Positions 37,701 through 47,295 of a stretch of 64,000 bases of DNA are shown piece by piece; position 1 is the first letter of the stretch, and the number at the start of each line of letters is the position of its first letter. The position numbers and the translations under genes were made by a program. The notes beneath the pieces are model-generated. The model was not told the DNA's origin. It saw only the letters and a program-made list of their open reading frames with translations, and did not search any database. Source of the stretch: Membranipora membranacea (Eukaryota > Bryozoa > Gymnolaemata > Cheilostomatida > Membraniporidae); assembly GCA_914767715.1 (NCBI GenBank), contig OU612069.1, forward strand, positions 5,580,001-5,644,000, read 5' to 3'.

Positions 37701-40700
37701 CCTGGTGGGAAAAAGAAGGATTACTGTAAAAGGGTGAGATGCTACTTCTGTGGCCTCTACTTTACATCTCGCATGTCTCGTCATCTAAAAAGAAGTCATA
37801 AAAGTCAAGCCATGGTGCGGGAAGCCTTAAGACTCAAGAAAGCGGAGTCAGTGGAGAAGTTTTGGAAGATTCAGCAGCTGGGACATTCTGTTCACAATTG
37901 TGAGGTAATATAGACTCTCTTGTCATATTACCAGTAATGAACTTTGGTTCTTGTGATTACTAGCCCACAGCTCTAACCTCTCAGCCACAGCCATGCCATA
38001 CTGTACATGATGTTCTCTCGTCCCTATATTGGACCAGTTTATTCAAGTAAAATTGCAGGGCACTTTATAGAAATGTGTCTGAAATCATTAGTAAGAAATA
38101 TTAGTAAGTTATGCACATTTGATAGGTCAATATGTCTGCATTTTTTTTTAACTGTCTGAATAGCTCAAGTAGTTAGATCCTGCGCTGCAGTTCCATGGGT
38201 CCTCAGTTTGAGACCCTGTGATGGAGGTGTTTTTTCATCAATATTCAACATGATTTCACTGATACAAAGAGGTTATCACTTTATATGTTAATTTTTAGTG
38301 AACATGGAGTTTATAAATCTTATTTTGATTGTATTTTGACAGGTTTTTCATCCAATTTTAATAGTTTTATTTCCTTTCCTTTAAATTCGCGTTAAGTGTA
38401 AGTCTTTTTTCAAATGGCAGTTAGGCTAAAATTTGCGCGCCAATCATATACATTGATGTGCTCACCAGATGCACAGCTTGTGTCAGTATAGAGCAATAGG
38501 TAGCGCATCGGTTGTTAGATCGGAGTGTCCCAGGTTCAAACCCTGTCACTGGTGGTAGTTTAAAATGAGTAACATATTGGTGGGAAACCAGTGGTGGAGA
38601 AAGCAGCTATCAATATTGTTTTGCTGTTTGTTAATGGACGACCTGCTTTTGTAGGTTATAAAACAGGGAGAGGGAGAGCTCATTGTGGTCAAGCGACCTC
38701 CACATCCTACAGCTGCACACCACTACTTACCGTGCTCTTATTGCTATGGCTTTTATCACTTCTCTAATATAAATCAGCATATGAGACGCTGCAATACATC
38801 CAGTCCGAAACGAAACAACAGCTTAAGCCAGCGCCGTGCTATGATGACACCCTATATAATGAGTGATGACAAGATAGAATCTGATTTGGACACATGCCTA
38901 GGTGGCCTGAGTGAAACTGCAAAATATCCAGGTTAGTTATCGATATGCTGTTATTTGACACGGTCTTAATGATATCTAGCCAGGTTCAAATTGACGTGTT
39001 ACCATAAATATTGGAATCCTGGCTGAGCTGAGCTCAGGCTGAGCAAAGAAAAAGCTAAAAGCTGAGAGATAGCATAGCCTGACATTGCATAGTCTTAAAA
39101 AGCCTTATAGGGGTGGGTGTCATGTCAGAAACCCATCACATACAAGTCATAACACTTTAATATGATTCTGTGTACATTTTGAATCCCTAGGTTTTGTTTC
39201 CCTTCGTATAGTTATATAATTAGAACATTATGTTGCTAAAATTACATCCAACTTTCTTACCCATAAAGCCCAGAGCCCATTATAGCATTTTTTGCAAGCA
39301 ACCTTATGCACCTATCTGAGCACACTTTAGTGTAAATCGCCCCTGTATGATACATCAATGAAAGTTGGATTAATCATGAATGAATAAACTCGTTCTGGGT
39401 CAATGATCAGCAAATGACCAATTGGCCGATGAGAACACCGCCCATGCCACATGGGTTGATGCATTTTTGCTTAGCGTTAGTGATAATTTCATACACAAGC
39501 GTAAGCTTACGCCTGCCAAAAAAAACACGCTATAGTGGGCTCTGGACTCAAGACAGACAGCTTCAGCAGTGTTGTTGGATTACATAATGAGGTTGTTAGG
39601 AAGCTCCATTATAACGGGGAGAAGTGGGGTTGCAGAATTTATTGCCCATTGGACTCACAAAACTCTGTGTGAAATTGACCTCGAATATCACAGTGTTGTG
39701 TCCCACCTATTGCTTTCATTTGTTGAGTTTATCATTGCAGGGCTTCGATCCATTATACTGAAAGATCGGCTTATCCAAGATTTTGCAAGAAACCTTATCC
39801 TCAGATCTGGTGGTGAAGAACTTAGAAGATCCAATGCATTCAACCCGCTTTGTCAGAAATTGCGAGCAGTTGCATTGCTGTTATCAGAAAGCAAGAAAAC
39901 AGATAGAGATATTGAGGATATGGCCACACTACTTACTCCAAAGTTTTTCCAACCGTTTCTCAATGCCAGCAAAACCGTAGCGTCCCAGAATGACCAGATG
40001 GGGCTAACCATCGGATCATACATCAAGCAACTTATCCTTCTAAAGATATCTCGTGCAATCCAAACAAACGATATGACAAAACAAACTGAAGCAGAACGAA
40101 ACAAACAAACATTTCGCTATCTCATGGATGCTCACTTCTTAAGTGAAGTAACCTCAGTTGCGGGTAAGAGGCAGCGTTTAAAGCGTATAAAAAGGCCGGA
40201 AGAGCTACCTTTAAGTAGCGACCTCGCTGATCTCCCTGCTCATCTGAAAGAGCAAATATTTACCACCCACGATGTACACAGACTCGCGAAACTATGTCTC
40301 TGCTACCTTATTGTGTTTAACAAGCGTAGACCCATGGAGGTGGCTGAGATAACGACGGAGGCTTATATAACAGAGATCCAGCGGCCAATTGAAGACAATC
40401 CTGAGATCCTAAACTCACTGGAGTTCATGGAAAGGCTTATGGCAGAAAGGTAAGTCGCTTAAATTTGCTGTCGGCTTGTATCCATTTTATTGCATAAAAA
40501 ATCAGGAACTATTTTCATATGTGAAAATACTTCCTGCTTGTTCATGCATAAACCCTGAAAAAGGTTGCTTGCATTCTCACATCAAACTAGATTAATTTGT
40601 AAGCTGTTTAATAGCGATTTAACTCAATTCTCTCTCAATGTCCATATACAGAAACCTTATTGTGAGCCCAAGCAATAGTCCAAACAAATTCCTACTCAAT

Positions 40701-43700
40701 ATGCATAGGAATGCTTAGCAGCACAGTTTCAAGCTTGCTTTGGACAAGGAATATTTCTTGAGGAATGAACTTCCTTGCTCTTGAAAAGACAGGCGATTGT
40801 AAAACCTAACCCATTGCTTGTTTGATCTACTAATCCCAACTCCCAAGTAATACCGGCATCACATGATTTAATATTCAACGTAATCAAATGTAAACTTAAT
40901 TATATTAGTGCAGGGGGTGTTACATTTATCAGTGTAGTAAAAAAAAATTGAAAATTGATTTTGAGTCGCTGGTTCTAATCCAATCAGAGGTGATTATTTG
41001 ATCGAGCAAACAAGTATCTGATGAAATATATTCTGTGAGACTTTTTTTTCAACTCTACAGGACAAGAGCTATCCAAGTGCGTGGTAAAAGTACGAATGGG
41101 GACACGAAAGGTGTCCGTTGTTGTTCCAGACTTCTTGTTACCCAAACTGGAACATCTGGCAGCAGAGAAGAAGCACTTCTTGTTTTTTTGGTAATTACAC
41201 TGTAGGCTGAATATATTATACGTCAATTAATGAACATCCCTATTATCTAGCAAATAGATTGTATGCCCATTGGGTATGGGAATCCTTTACAATAGTTATA
41301 TCATTGGCTGAATGGCTTACTTACTATTGATGGTTTTGTGGAACATAGCTTATACATCATTCTTGATTTTAAACTGACTGGCAGACTGACGTTTACTAAG
41401 CAGGATCAAATCAGCCAAGCGAATCTTCCTAGCAACCAGTAAAAATCATATAAGCTATCATGTGTACCGAATTCGCCCTAATATCAAACATTGCTTGATA
41501 TCATGGCGGAATACGCTTGGTCAAATGATAGGACATGTATATAGTTTCGCTCCACTAATTATTAGGGCAATTACAGTACAGATTCTCCAGTCTGTTTCTA
41601 ACTTTACCGATGATCTAGCTAAGTCTATTTCATTGCTCTCACTACCTCTGCCCTGTTGTATTGTTGAACTGTTGGATGGCTTTGTGCTTACATACAGGAC
41701 TACGCAAAAGCTGCTGATAGGGACAGTGATAGTAAAGGAGATGGTCGACTAGTGTTGTCAATCAGTGGAACTCCGAAGACCCGACTTATTACACAGCCAA
41801 ATGTTCAGAAAATATTTAGCAACGGTTTGTCAAGTAGGTTCAAATCATTTATCAAAGTACCTGGCACCTTTTGGGATGCTATACGAATAAAATTGAATGA
41901 CGCATTATCAATGCTAATTTGATTAGGTCAATGATTGGTAACTACATTTAGCTAATGGCGTCTATTATCCCAGAGTGGCTACCTAGCCAATGTCTGTCTC
42001 ATCTGAATGGAATAGTCCTGCCCTTTTCTCCTTGTGTTAAAATATTTCAACAACAATAACGGCTATATTCAGCAATAAAGGGTTATGTTTTCATAATCAA
42101 CAACGAAAAAAATAAGAGTTAAGTAGTTGGCACACACTTTGCGTAATCTGTTAGATAATTGAATCAGCTTAGTATATGATTGATAAGAGAATTACTGAAC
42201 TGTCTATTTGTATAGGTTGCAGATATGACTAGAGATGAACTAGAGATGGTGGCGGACCACCTTGGTCACTCCGTAAATATTCACACAGGTGTTTATAAGA
42301 TGCAACAAAATCTGATCGAAAGATCGAAAGTTGCTCTTGTTCTATCCGGAGTAGAAAATGGGCTATACAAGAAAACGGAACAAAAGGTGTATCTTGACAC
42401 TCTGAATATCAGAGATCTAGGTGAGTTTTCTCCATCTTGCTCCTCTCATCCAATCAAGTTCTGAATATGGAATAGAACTTTTCATGGTTCAATGTGTCTA
42501 TGAATTCAATTATAAGCAGAGTTGATTTACACAAAATTTACTTTTTCGATAAATCCCCCCCCCCACTTCCAGGAATGAACTGCTTTATATACCATATAGG
42601 TAGCAAACAACCAACTCTCGTATGATTGCATTAGTAGTATTGTCCATAATGAATGCTGTGCCATGGAGGTATAGTTTATGTTATGAGTACAATACATGTC
42701 GTTTATTTGAGCGATAATTGAACATAAAACTCACTCGGCTTGATGCAGACTAACGGGAACATGTATCACTATTGGGACAGTTGTAGACGCTATGTACTAA
42801 ATGTTCGGTGACAATGCCAAACCTAACCATTGGTTTCCATTCAGCATAAGCAGTCTACTCTGTTGTTAAAGTGTTTTCTAGCTGACAATCTTTTTCTTTG
42901 CATTTAAGCTTCATGTGCGGCAGAAGAGGAGATTGATGATGAGGCATCGACCTCTCAAGTTGTGCATATCGTGAATCGACCGGGCACTCCAGTTGATATT
43001 GTAGCAGACACCAATTCAACTTCTCAGGTCAGTAAGGCTTCTATATATCTATAAACAAGCGTAAGCGATCCTTTGACAAGCTGGCTAAGTAGTCTATCGG
43101 GAGCAAAACCCAAAGGTCTGGCTTTTTGCAGATAGAATCTTTTGGGCATCATTCATTTGGCTCATAGTTCCATCACTACAGAAAACTGTTTCCTCTGAAC
43201 AGTCATATTATTTAACACTGGGATGTAAGTTGTGAGCACAGTATGTCCTTAAAGTCTTAATAGTGGCACTGCACTCTAAATTAAAGGACTTGAGACATGA
43301 ACAGGCATTTGCCGGAGGTTGTTAGAAAGCTAAGAAATTGTAAGAAATAAAAAGCTAACGACAGCTACAGAAAACATTGTTTTATATTGCAAAGCCTTGA
43401 CAAGCCTCAAAGGGTAGGGTGTTACTAAACCCAGACATATGTTAGGCAATTACACACCTCTGGCAAATAGCTGTTCATGTGACTAGTACGTATTAACTCT
43501 TGACTACTCTGAGCCTCGCATTATACTTTACTGCTGAACCTGATAGCTTAAAATCATCCTGATACCAATTGTATGCATGATTTCTTTGAAATTGCAGTCA
43601 GATCGGGAAAAGAGTACCGATTCAGAATCGGAATCGGAAGAAGATCAGGCGCACAGAGGTAAATATGCAAGACTTGGAATCATACCCCAAGTTTAACAAA

Positions 43701-45601
43701 GAAAAAGCTAACATAAGCTAATGAAAGCTGATAATGAAAGCAGAGATAGCTTAGCTTCAAATTGCGCAGCCTTGACAAGTCTTATAAGGGATTGTGTCAC
43801 TAACCCCAAACACATGTTAGAAACTTGTCATATTATATAGGTCACAATTGGGTATGATTCCAATTCTACCGGTAAATATTCTAACCGTTTTGGCAATACT
43901 TGTGACATCATCAACGTTGCGAGGAATACCTTAAAAAAGGAGTTGTCTTCTGTCGTATTACGTATGTATTTGAACCATTGAATTCCATATCTGGAATAGC
44001 ATCATTAGCTTTCTTTTGCAAAACAAAGGGCTTGCAAAAATAGCCAGTCCCTAGTAGCAATCTAGAAATGCCCTAATCATCGACACTGTATGGGGTATAA
44101 TTACTGTTTGCAATTTTGTAAACAAGACAATTTCTCAGGCTAATTATTCATGCTACTAGGGACAGCCAATCAGAGAACAGTCAGATGGGTCCCTTTGTTT
44201 AGTGTCCTAACCGTATAACGCTATGATACTATTTCCATTCTAAGAGAAGAATCTAATTCAGTGATTTGAACCCATAATATTTATGTGGCAGAGTAGCTGA
44301 CATGGTAGTGAGCTTTTCCTCTAGGCTACGGTAATACTCGTAGTGCTCGCCATAAGATCCTACTACCACAGGAGGGATCAGCTGTACTACGCTCTCATGA
44401 TTTAATGTCACAGTTTCTAAACTGAAATTACGTGCCAGTTCATTATAATAATTCAACAATGCGATAACATTGAAGGAAGCTATGCATTGAATGTGTTTTT
44501 GGTGGATTTGAGAAACTAAAACAAAGTAAATAGTTTACGTCTCAATCTAATTGAGCGTGGCAACTTATTCTTTTGTGTTATCCGAACTTTTCAGTAAAAT
44601 CAGAGTTGTCTCCAAATGACTTGTATTATCTGTATCACTAGCATGTGCAGTAACTTCTACTAGGTCTATTGACCCCCAGTTGTACAGGTTTGCAAACAAC
44701 TAAAAAGAAACAAGATTGCCATGTTGCATTGCATTTTTTACAATCGTTGTTACATATCCATTTGCGTGACCTTGCTTGTAGGTAGAGGTAAGCAGAGAAC
44801 GGGAGCTGAGCAGAGTAGTCAGGCTGGTACTGGGAGAGGTGAGTGTGTGGGAACTTTGGTAGATCATTTTGGAACTGTATTTAATCGCTGAGCGGGGTAT
44901 TTAGAACTGTGCATTGGTGTACATGGGTTATGCACCTATATGCTGAGCGACAAGGTTGAGAAACAGTGCAGAAAAACATAGATATACAATGTTAGAAAGC
45001 CTATCCAACTTCAGATAGAAATAATTTATCTTTTGCCGACTGTCTAGCTAAGGCCACACCAAATTGATGACTTGATCTAGATTAAAAAGAAGAACCAAGC
45101 ACAGAGGAGGGAGGAGGTATATTATTTTTCATTTTATGCCAAAATACTAGAGGACGCTTGAGGGAAATTCATTTTATCACATATTTTGTGTTATTTTTAT
45201 AATAATTTAGAGAATGATCAACTGGAGGAAGCTTTTTTAGTTTATTTCTATAATAAACCAGACAATATTTTTGAGGAGGGAGGTAAATCTAGATCAAGAC
45301 ATCAATTTGGTGTGGCCTAAAGCTCATCGATACAATCTGCCTGTGTCTACAATGAGCAGGCCCAATGCTTTCAGTCTGCCGACGTATCACCTGTTATTCG
45401 ATTTACTCCATAGGAAAGAGTAAGATTGCCTGGACGGCATCAGAGACGGCGGTTGTCCTGAAATATTGGGACCCAGATAGTGGGGGACTACCCAAGAAAG
45501 AGGCTCTAGAGAAGGTGGCGGCACGTCTACCAAGAAGATCTGTACTAGTGATACGAGCTCACTGTGCCAACCTGAGGCGGCGTAAATCCAACAAACCATA
45601 A
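31790..45601 (+). CDS. Gene 2: Tudor-like / exon array / zinc finger / recombinase-like / SANT-like protein
   Basis: Exons: 31790-31825, 31991-32143, an array of eight (32800-36042), 37164-37232, 37681-37904, 38655-38931, 39741-40449, 41061-41190, 41698-41824, 42223-42420, 42909-43027, 43598-43658, 44782-44838 and 45414-45601. Nearly all have GT-AG sites and compatible phases. Domain order is a Tudor-like fold, Ser-rich repeats, an acidic linker, two C2H2-like fingers, a tyrosine-recombinase-like region, a long acidic Ser/Glu linker and a basic SANT/Myb-like end. I recall the finger-recombinase-SANT part as an expanded invertebrate family of unknown role, probably derived from a transposon; the Tudor link may be local. 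Unresolved points: the phase-0 Tudor exon does not join the phase-1 array directly, and exon 41061-41190 has a frame conflict. A nuclear, DNA- or chromatin-binding role is inferred. Confidence 0.72.
31991..32143 (+). CDS. Gene 2 Tudor-like exon
   Basis: The exon encodes VGENVLALWPPDGRWYNAVI, then FDDGFTRTLKVHQ: a beta-barrel pattern with the W-x-x-G-x-W-Y and F-x-D-G signatures of Tudor/SGF29-like readers of methylated lysine or arginine. The acceptor is cattacag. The likely donor is GTAAAT at 32144, but a better GTGAGC lies earlier (near 32079) and the frame also runs on to a TAA at 32186. The exact 3' edge is therefore uncertain. A 12-codon exon rich in Arg/Lys (31790-31825) precedes it and supplies the ATG. 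Confidence 0.65.
32800..36042 (+). repeat. Tandem array of eight duplicated phase 1-1 exons
   Basis: Exon copies: 32800-32892, 33423-33533, 33813-33956, 34242-34376, 34655-34789, 35073-35216, 35494-35628 and 35915-36042. Copies 2-8 sit on about 350-430-bp repeat units that include the introns; copy 1 is more diverged. Lengths are 93, 111, 144, 135, 135, 144, 135 and 128 bp; the first seven are multiples of three. Typical content is TDKNVREPIPAGQLQSSYEP followed by SGVLISSASSREVSS. The 144-bp copies carry a doubled REVSS. Copy 5 has an in-frame TAG at 34666-34668. Copy 8 lacks one C of a C4 run and has a different 3' half. Intronic parts also repeat (ttggccacag..cgtctgcggcc; aacctttaggtagatattct). 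Confidence 0.9.
35962..36042 (+). CDS. Last array exon, inner acceptor form
   Basis: If the last copy is entered at the usual acceptor (35915), the one-base deletion near 35951 throws the frame off. An inner AG at 35960-35961 (atcccag) gives an 81-bp phase 1-1 exon that restores the frame: AGQLQSSYEP, then NHEDVPRLFNNAPDLVAG. It joins in phase to exon 37164-37232 (acidic, DSDDDEEDK). The same inner AG exists in the other copies, so this may be a used alternative acceptor. Confidence 0.5.
37681..38931 (+). CDS. Gene 2 zinc-finger exons
   Basis: Exon 37681-37904 carries a C2H2 finger, CYFCGLYFTSRMSRHLKRSH, then a Lys/Glu helix. Exon 38655-38931 carries a second finger, CSYCYGFYHFSNINQHMRRC, where the last ligand is Cys (C2HC). 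Phases are 1-0 and 0-1 and match their neighbours. In the family as I remember it, two such fingers precede the recombinase-like domain and probably bind DNA. Confidence 0.75.
38154..38235 (+). ncRNA. tRNA-like sequence in a gene 2 intron
   Basis: A good A box (tagctcaagtagttagatcc) and a B-box-like segment (cagtttgagaccctg) stand at tRNA spacing; the anticodon arm is poor. It is likely a tRNA-derived SINE head or pseudogene. A T6 run follows about 10 bases later. Confidence 0.45.
38485..38560 (+). ncRNA. tRNA pseudogene or SINE head, Asn-like
   Basis: An A box (tagagcaataggtagcgcatc), a loop holding GTT as in tRNA-Asn, and a B box (aggttcaaaccct) are in order. The acceptor stem GTCAGTA/CACTGGT pairs at six of seven positions if G-U pairs are counted. 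The anticodon stem has two mismatches, so it is probably not functional. Confidence 0.5.
39039..39150. repeat. Dispersed intronic repeat, copy A
   Basis: It shares 'gcaaagaaaaagcta', 'agagatagc(a/t)tag' and '(a)gccttataggg' with 43693-43830, and more loosely with 43321-43455. All three copies lie in introns of gene 2 in the same orientation. Confidence 0.6.
39270..39545. mobile_element. 276-bp MITE with 17-bp inverted ends
   Basis: CCAGAGCCCATTATAGC (39270-39286) is mirrored by GCTATAGTGGGCTCTGG (39529-39545) with one mismatch. It lies in the intron just before the exon at 39741. A target duplication is not clear. There are no coding motifs. Confidence 0.75.
39741..40449 (+). CDS. Gene 2 large exon: N-terminal recombinase-like region
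   Basis: About 236 codons begin GLRSIILKDRLIQDFARNLI. They include MGLTIGSYIKQLILLKISRA and end with LIVFNKRRPMEVAEITTEAY followed by a helix. The helical region with 'FNKRRPMEV' matches the first arginine box of tyrosine recombinases as preserved in this family; here Arg-Arg precedes Pro-Met-Glu. The exon is phase 1-2, with a strong GTAAGT donor. The upstream part of the open frame (39569-39740) is intron. Confidence 0.75.
41061..42420 (+). CDS. Gene 2 exons: C-terminal recombinase-like region
   Basis: Exon 41061-41190 best reads VVKVRMGTRKVSVVVPDF, matching a family beta-hairpin, but that frame is one base off both splice phases. Exon 41698-41824 reads TPKTRLITQPNVQKIFSN in phase. Exon 42223-42420 (acceptor at 42221-42222; a second at 42214-42215) reads ELEMVADHLGHSVNIHTGVY, which keeps the G-H, H and Y spacing of recombinase box II. 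The expected Arg of the preceding H-x-x-R-type box is not visible; Asn-Val-Gln-Lys stands where I would expect it. A binding-only, catalytically dead domain is likely. Confidence 0.6.
42909..44838 (+). CDS. Gene 2 acidic/Ser linker exons
   Basis: Three small exons (42909-43027, 43598-43658, 44782-44838) keep frame (phases 1-0, 0-1, 1-1). They encode AAEEEIDDEASTS, then STDSESESEEDQ, then a Gly/Arg/Gln segment. This is a disordered, charged linker between the recombinase-like region and the C-terminal domain, with no motif beyond possible CK2-type acidic serines. Confidence 0.65.
43321..43455. repeat. Dispersed intronic repeat, copy B
   Basis: A diverged copy of the family at 39039 and 43693, recognisable by 'agaaataaaaagctaac', 'gcaaagccttgacaagcct' and '(a)catatgttag'. 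Confidence 0.5.
43693..43830. repeat. Dispersed intronic repeat, copy C
   Basis: The best-preserved copy of the intronic family: 'aacaaagaaaaagctaac', 'agagatagcttag', 'cagccttgacaagtcttat', ending 'acacatgttagaaac'. It starts about 30 bp after the donor of the exon at 43598-43658. Confidence 0.55.
45052..45317. mobile_element. 266-bp PIF/Harbinger-type MITE next to the last exon of gene 2
   Basis: GGCCACACCAAATTGATG starts inverted repeats of 32 bp with one mismatch (45052-45083 and 45286-45317). TAA flanks both ends (45049-45051 and 45318-45320), matching the 3-bp TWA duplication of PIF/Harbinger. It ends only about 97 bp before the last exon and thus forms much of that intron. Confidence 0.88.
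45414..45601 (+). CDS. Gene 2 last exon: SANT/Myb-like end
   Basis: The exon encodes KSKIAWTASETAVVLKYW, then GLPKKEALEKVAARLP and RAHCANLRRRKSNKP to the stop at 45601. The W-T-x-x-E-x-x-x-V start and three-helix length resemble SANT/Myb and the C-terminal segment of this family. The basic tail could be a nuclear localisation signal. It is entered in phase 1 from 44838. Confidence 0.7.
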
Positions 45602-45674
45602 ACATATCAGATATTACAACATAAAATCTAAACTTGTAATTCATAAATATTTCTGGCATTTCCAGGCCCTTGTT

Positions 45675-45680
45675 AATAAA
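45675..45680 (+). terminator. Gene 2 polyadenylation signal
   Basis: AATAAA lies 74 bp after the stop codon, giving a short 3' UTR. T- and GT-rich sequence follows. Confidence 0.6.
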
Positions 45681-47295
45681 GCACTTTTTATGGCATGTGA
45701 ATCGTAGTAAGTATGTTCTACATTCTGCAATAATTATGTGTTATAGTTTGTCATTATTTGCTAATGTTCTAGTTGAGACTTTTTCTGTTTCGATCGCAGA
45801 TGCATAGAGTTTTGTTTTATTTTATTGTCCCAAAATCTGAAAACATATGTAAAAATCTAGAATGTTCAAGACCATTTGCATTTTTTTATTTTGTGTTTTC
45901 ATCTTTGATATATGGACGGTGTACCATGTGCTTTTTATAACAGATCAATTTTTTTTAAATAGATGCAACAATACACGTATAACTCAAATAAAACATGACT
46001 GGTGTAAGATACTCTCATGCGTGAAATATAAATTATGTTTTATGAGCGACATCAATAACCACCATTTCTACATTGGTGCTAAGCAATATGATAATTCTGC
46101 CTTTAAGTAAATGAATTTTCATCTTCCATGATTAAAGTCGCAGGCTGTAGAATCCTCAGATTTTGCTGTTGAAGATGGATCTTGCTGACGTCCTGGGAAT
46201 GCACTCAAATCGCGTAATAATATGCGTTGTCTCACAACTCTTGACTACAATCGCTTCATTTCTGATGATAAATGCTGTCATCTGTTCTTTGGCTCGCACT
46301 CAAAATTTGCTTATGAGTGATGCTGAAATGCAAAATGGCAGTCTGTAAAGTTCTGGTATTGATTCAATTCGCCAGTTTTATTACTGATGAGGAATTTTGG
46401 CAACACTCAAAAAATGAGAGAAGCCATCAAGGCAGCATTTTGAATTCTATCGCAGCTACCATGTTAGTCTTCAATCATTCTAGCGTACTTGCAAGCACAA
46501 ACCCTAGTCTGATATGATGTAGCATCAATGCGAATAGCCTCCTATCCAATAAGAATGTTTGTATTTTCAAATTACCTCTGGTTGGGAATAGTTTCAACCT
46601 TATCCATAATGATTCTACATCTTCTGATTTCCAGGAATTGTTCTGAAATTATGGAAATATTATAAATTGACAGAGCAAGGGAGGCAAAATTGGACAGGCC
46701 ACTGTAATTTGCTGAAATCCATAGTGCTGTGCTCTGGAAATTTGGATAATTAGCCAAGCAAGAGAGGCCTATTAGACAGATAACTCTAAATTACAGAACT
46801 TGGATGCATTAAACCTGCAATATAAATTTGTAAAATGAATCTGATGTTAGGAGGTTGGCCTATATAAAAGGTCTGCCTCCCTGACTATCAATGTTCTATC
46901 ATTTATGGATTGTGAGTTTTCCCCCCAATGAAATTCAGTTTGTTTATCAAGGTAGCATCCAAATTTTCATATCATTCATTAAAAGTGGCCAATATGACTA
47001 TTTTGTATAGGTACAGGAAGCTCTCTCATAGGAGGCCCCGAAAAGGCCTCCTATCATATATGGGCCTCCTTTCTTATCAGAATTATATGATCTTGCCTCC
47101 TATGAAGCAGGATATAAATCTATATATATATATGAATGACTCATTGTCCAGGGTTTTTATGGGTACAATAGTGGGATATATAATATATGACACTGTATTG
47201 CACATATGTGTGTATATATATATACACAATCCAGTTTTTCTGCGCTGATTAAAGAGCATTGCATTGATTCAGTATCAAGTCACCTAGGATCTTAC
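45681..47295. other. Gap between convergent genes 2 and 3
   Basis: No exons of either gene were found. It holds AT-rich sequence with (TA)n runs near 47123-47132 and 47213-47222. Open frames here lack motifs. If gene 3 were complete, its missing 3' exons should lie in this gap, and I do not see them. Confidence 0.45.

Noticed and set aside
37335-37784. 149-codon minus-strand frame
   Set aside because: It is antisense to the zinc-finger exon of gene 2 and has no motif of its own.
39569-39740. Upstream extension of the large gene 2 exon as coding from 39569
   Set aside because: A good acceptor at 39739-39740 joins in phase with the previous exon, and the upstream residues have no family match and directly follow a MITE.
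41462-41752. 96-codon plus-strand frame ending in 41698-41752
   Set aside because: It overlaps the phase-compatible exon 41698-41824 in another frame, and only the latter continues the family sequence.
46928-47248. 106-codon frame between genes 2 and 3
   Set aside because: It is built largely from AT-rich simple sequence and shows no domain or splice support.
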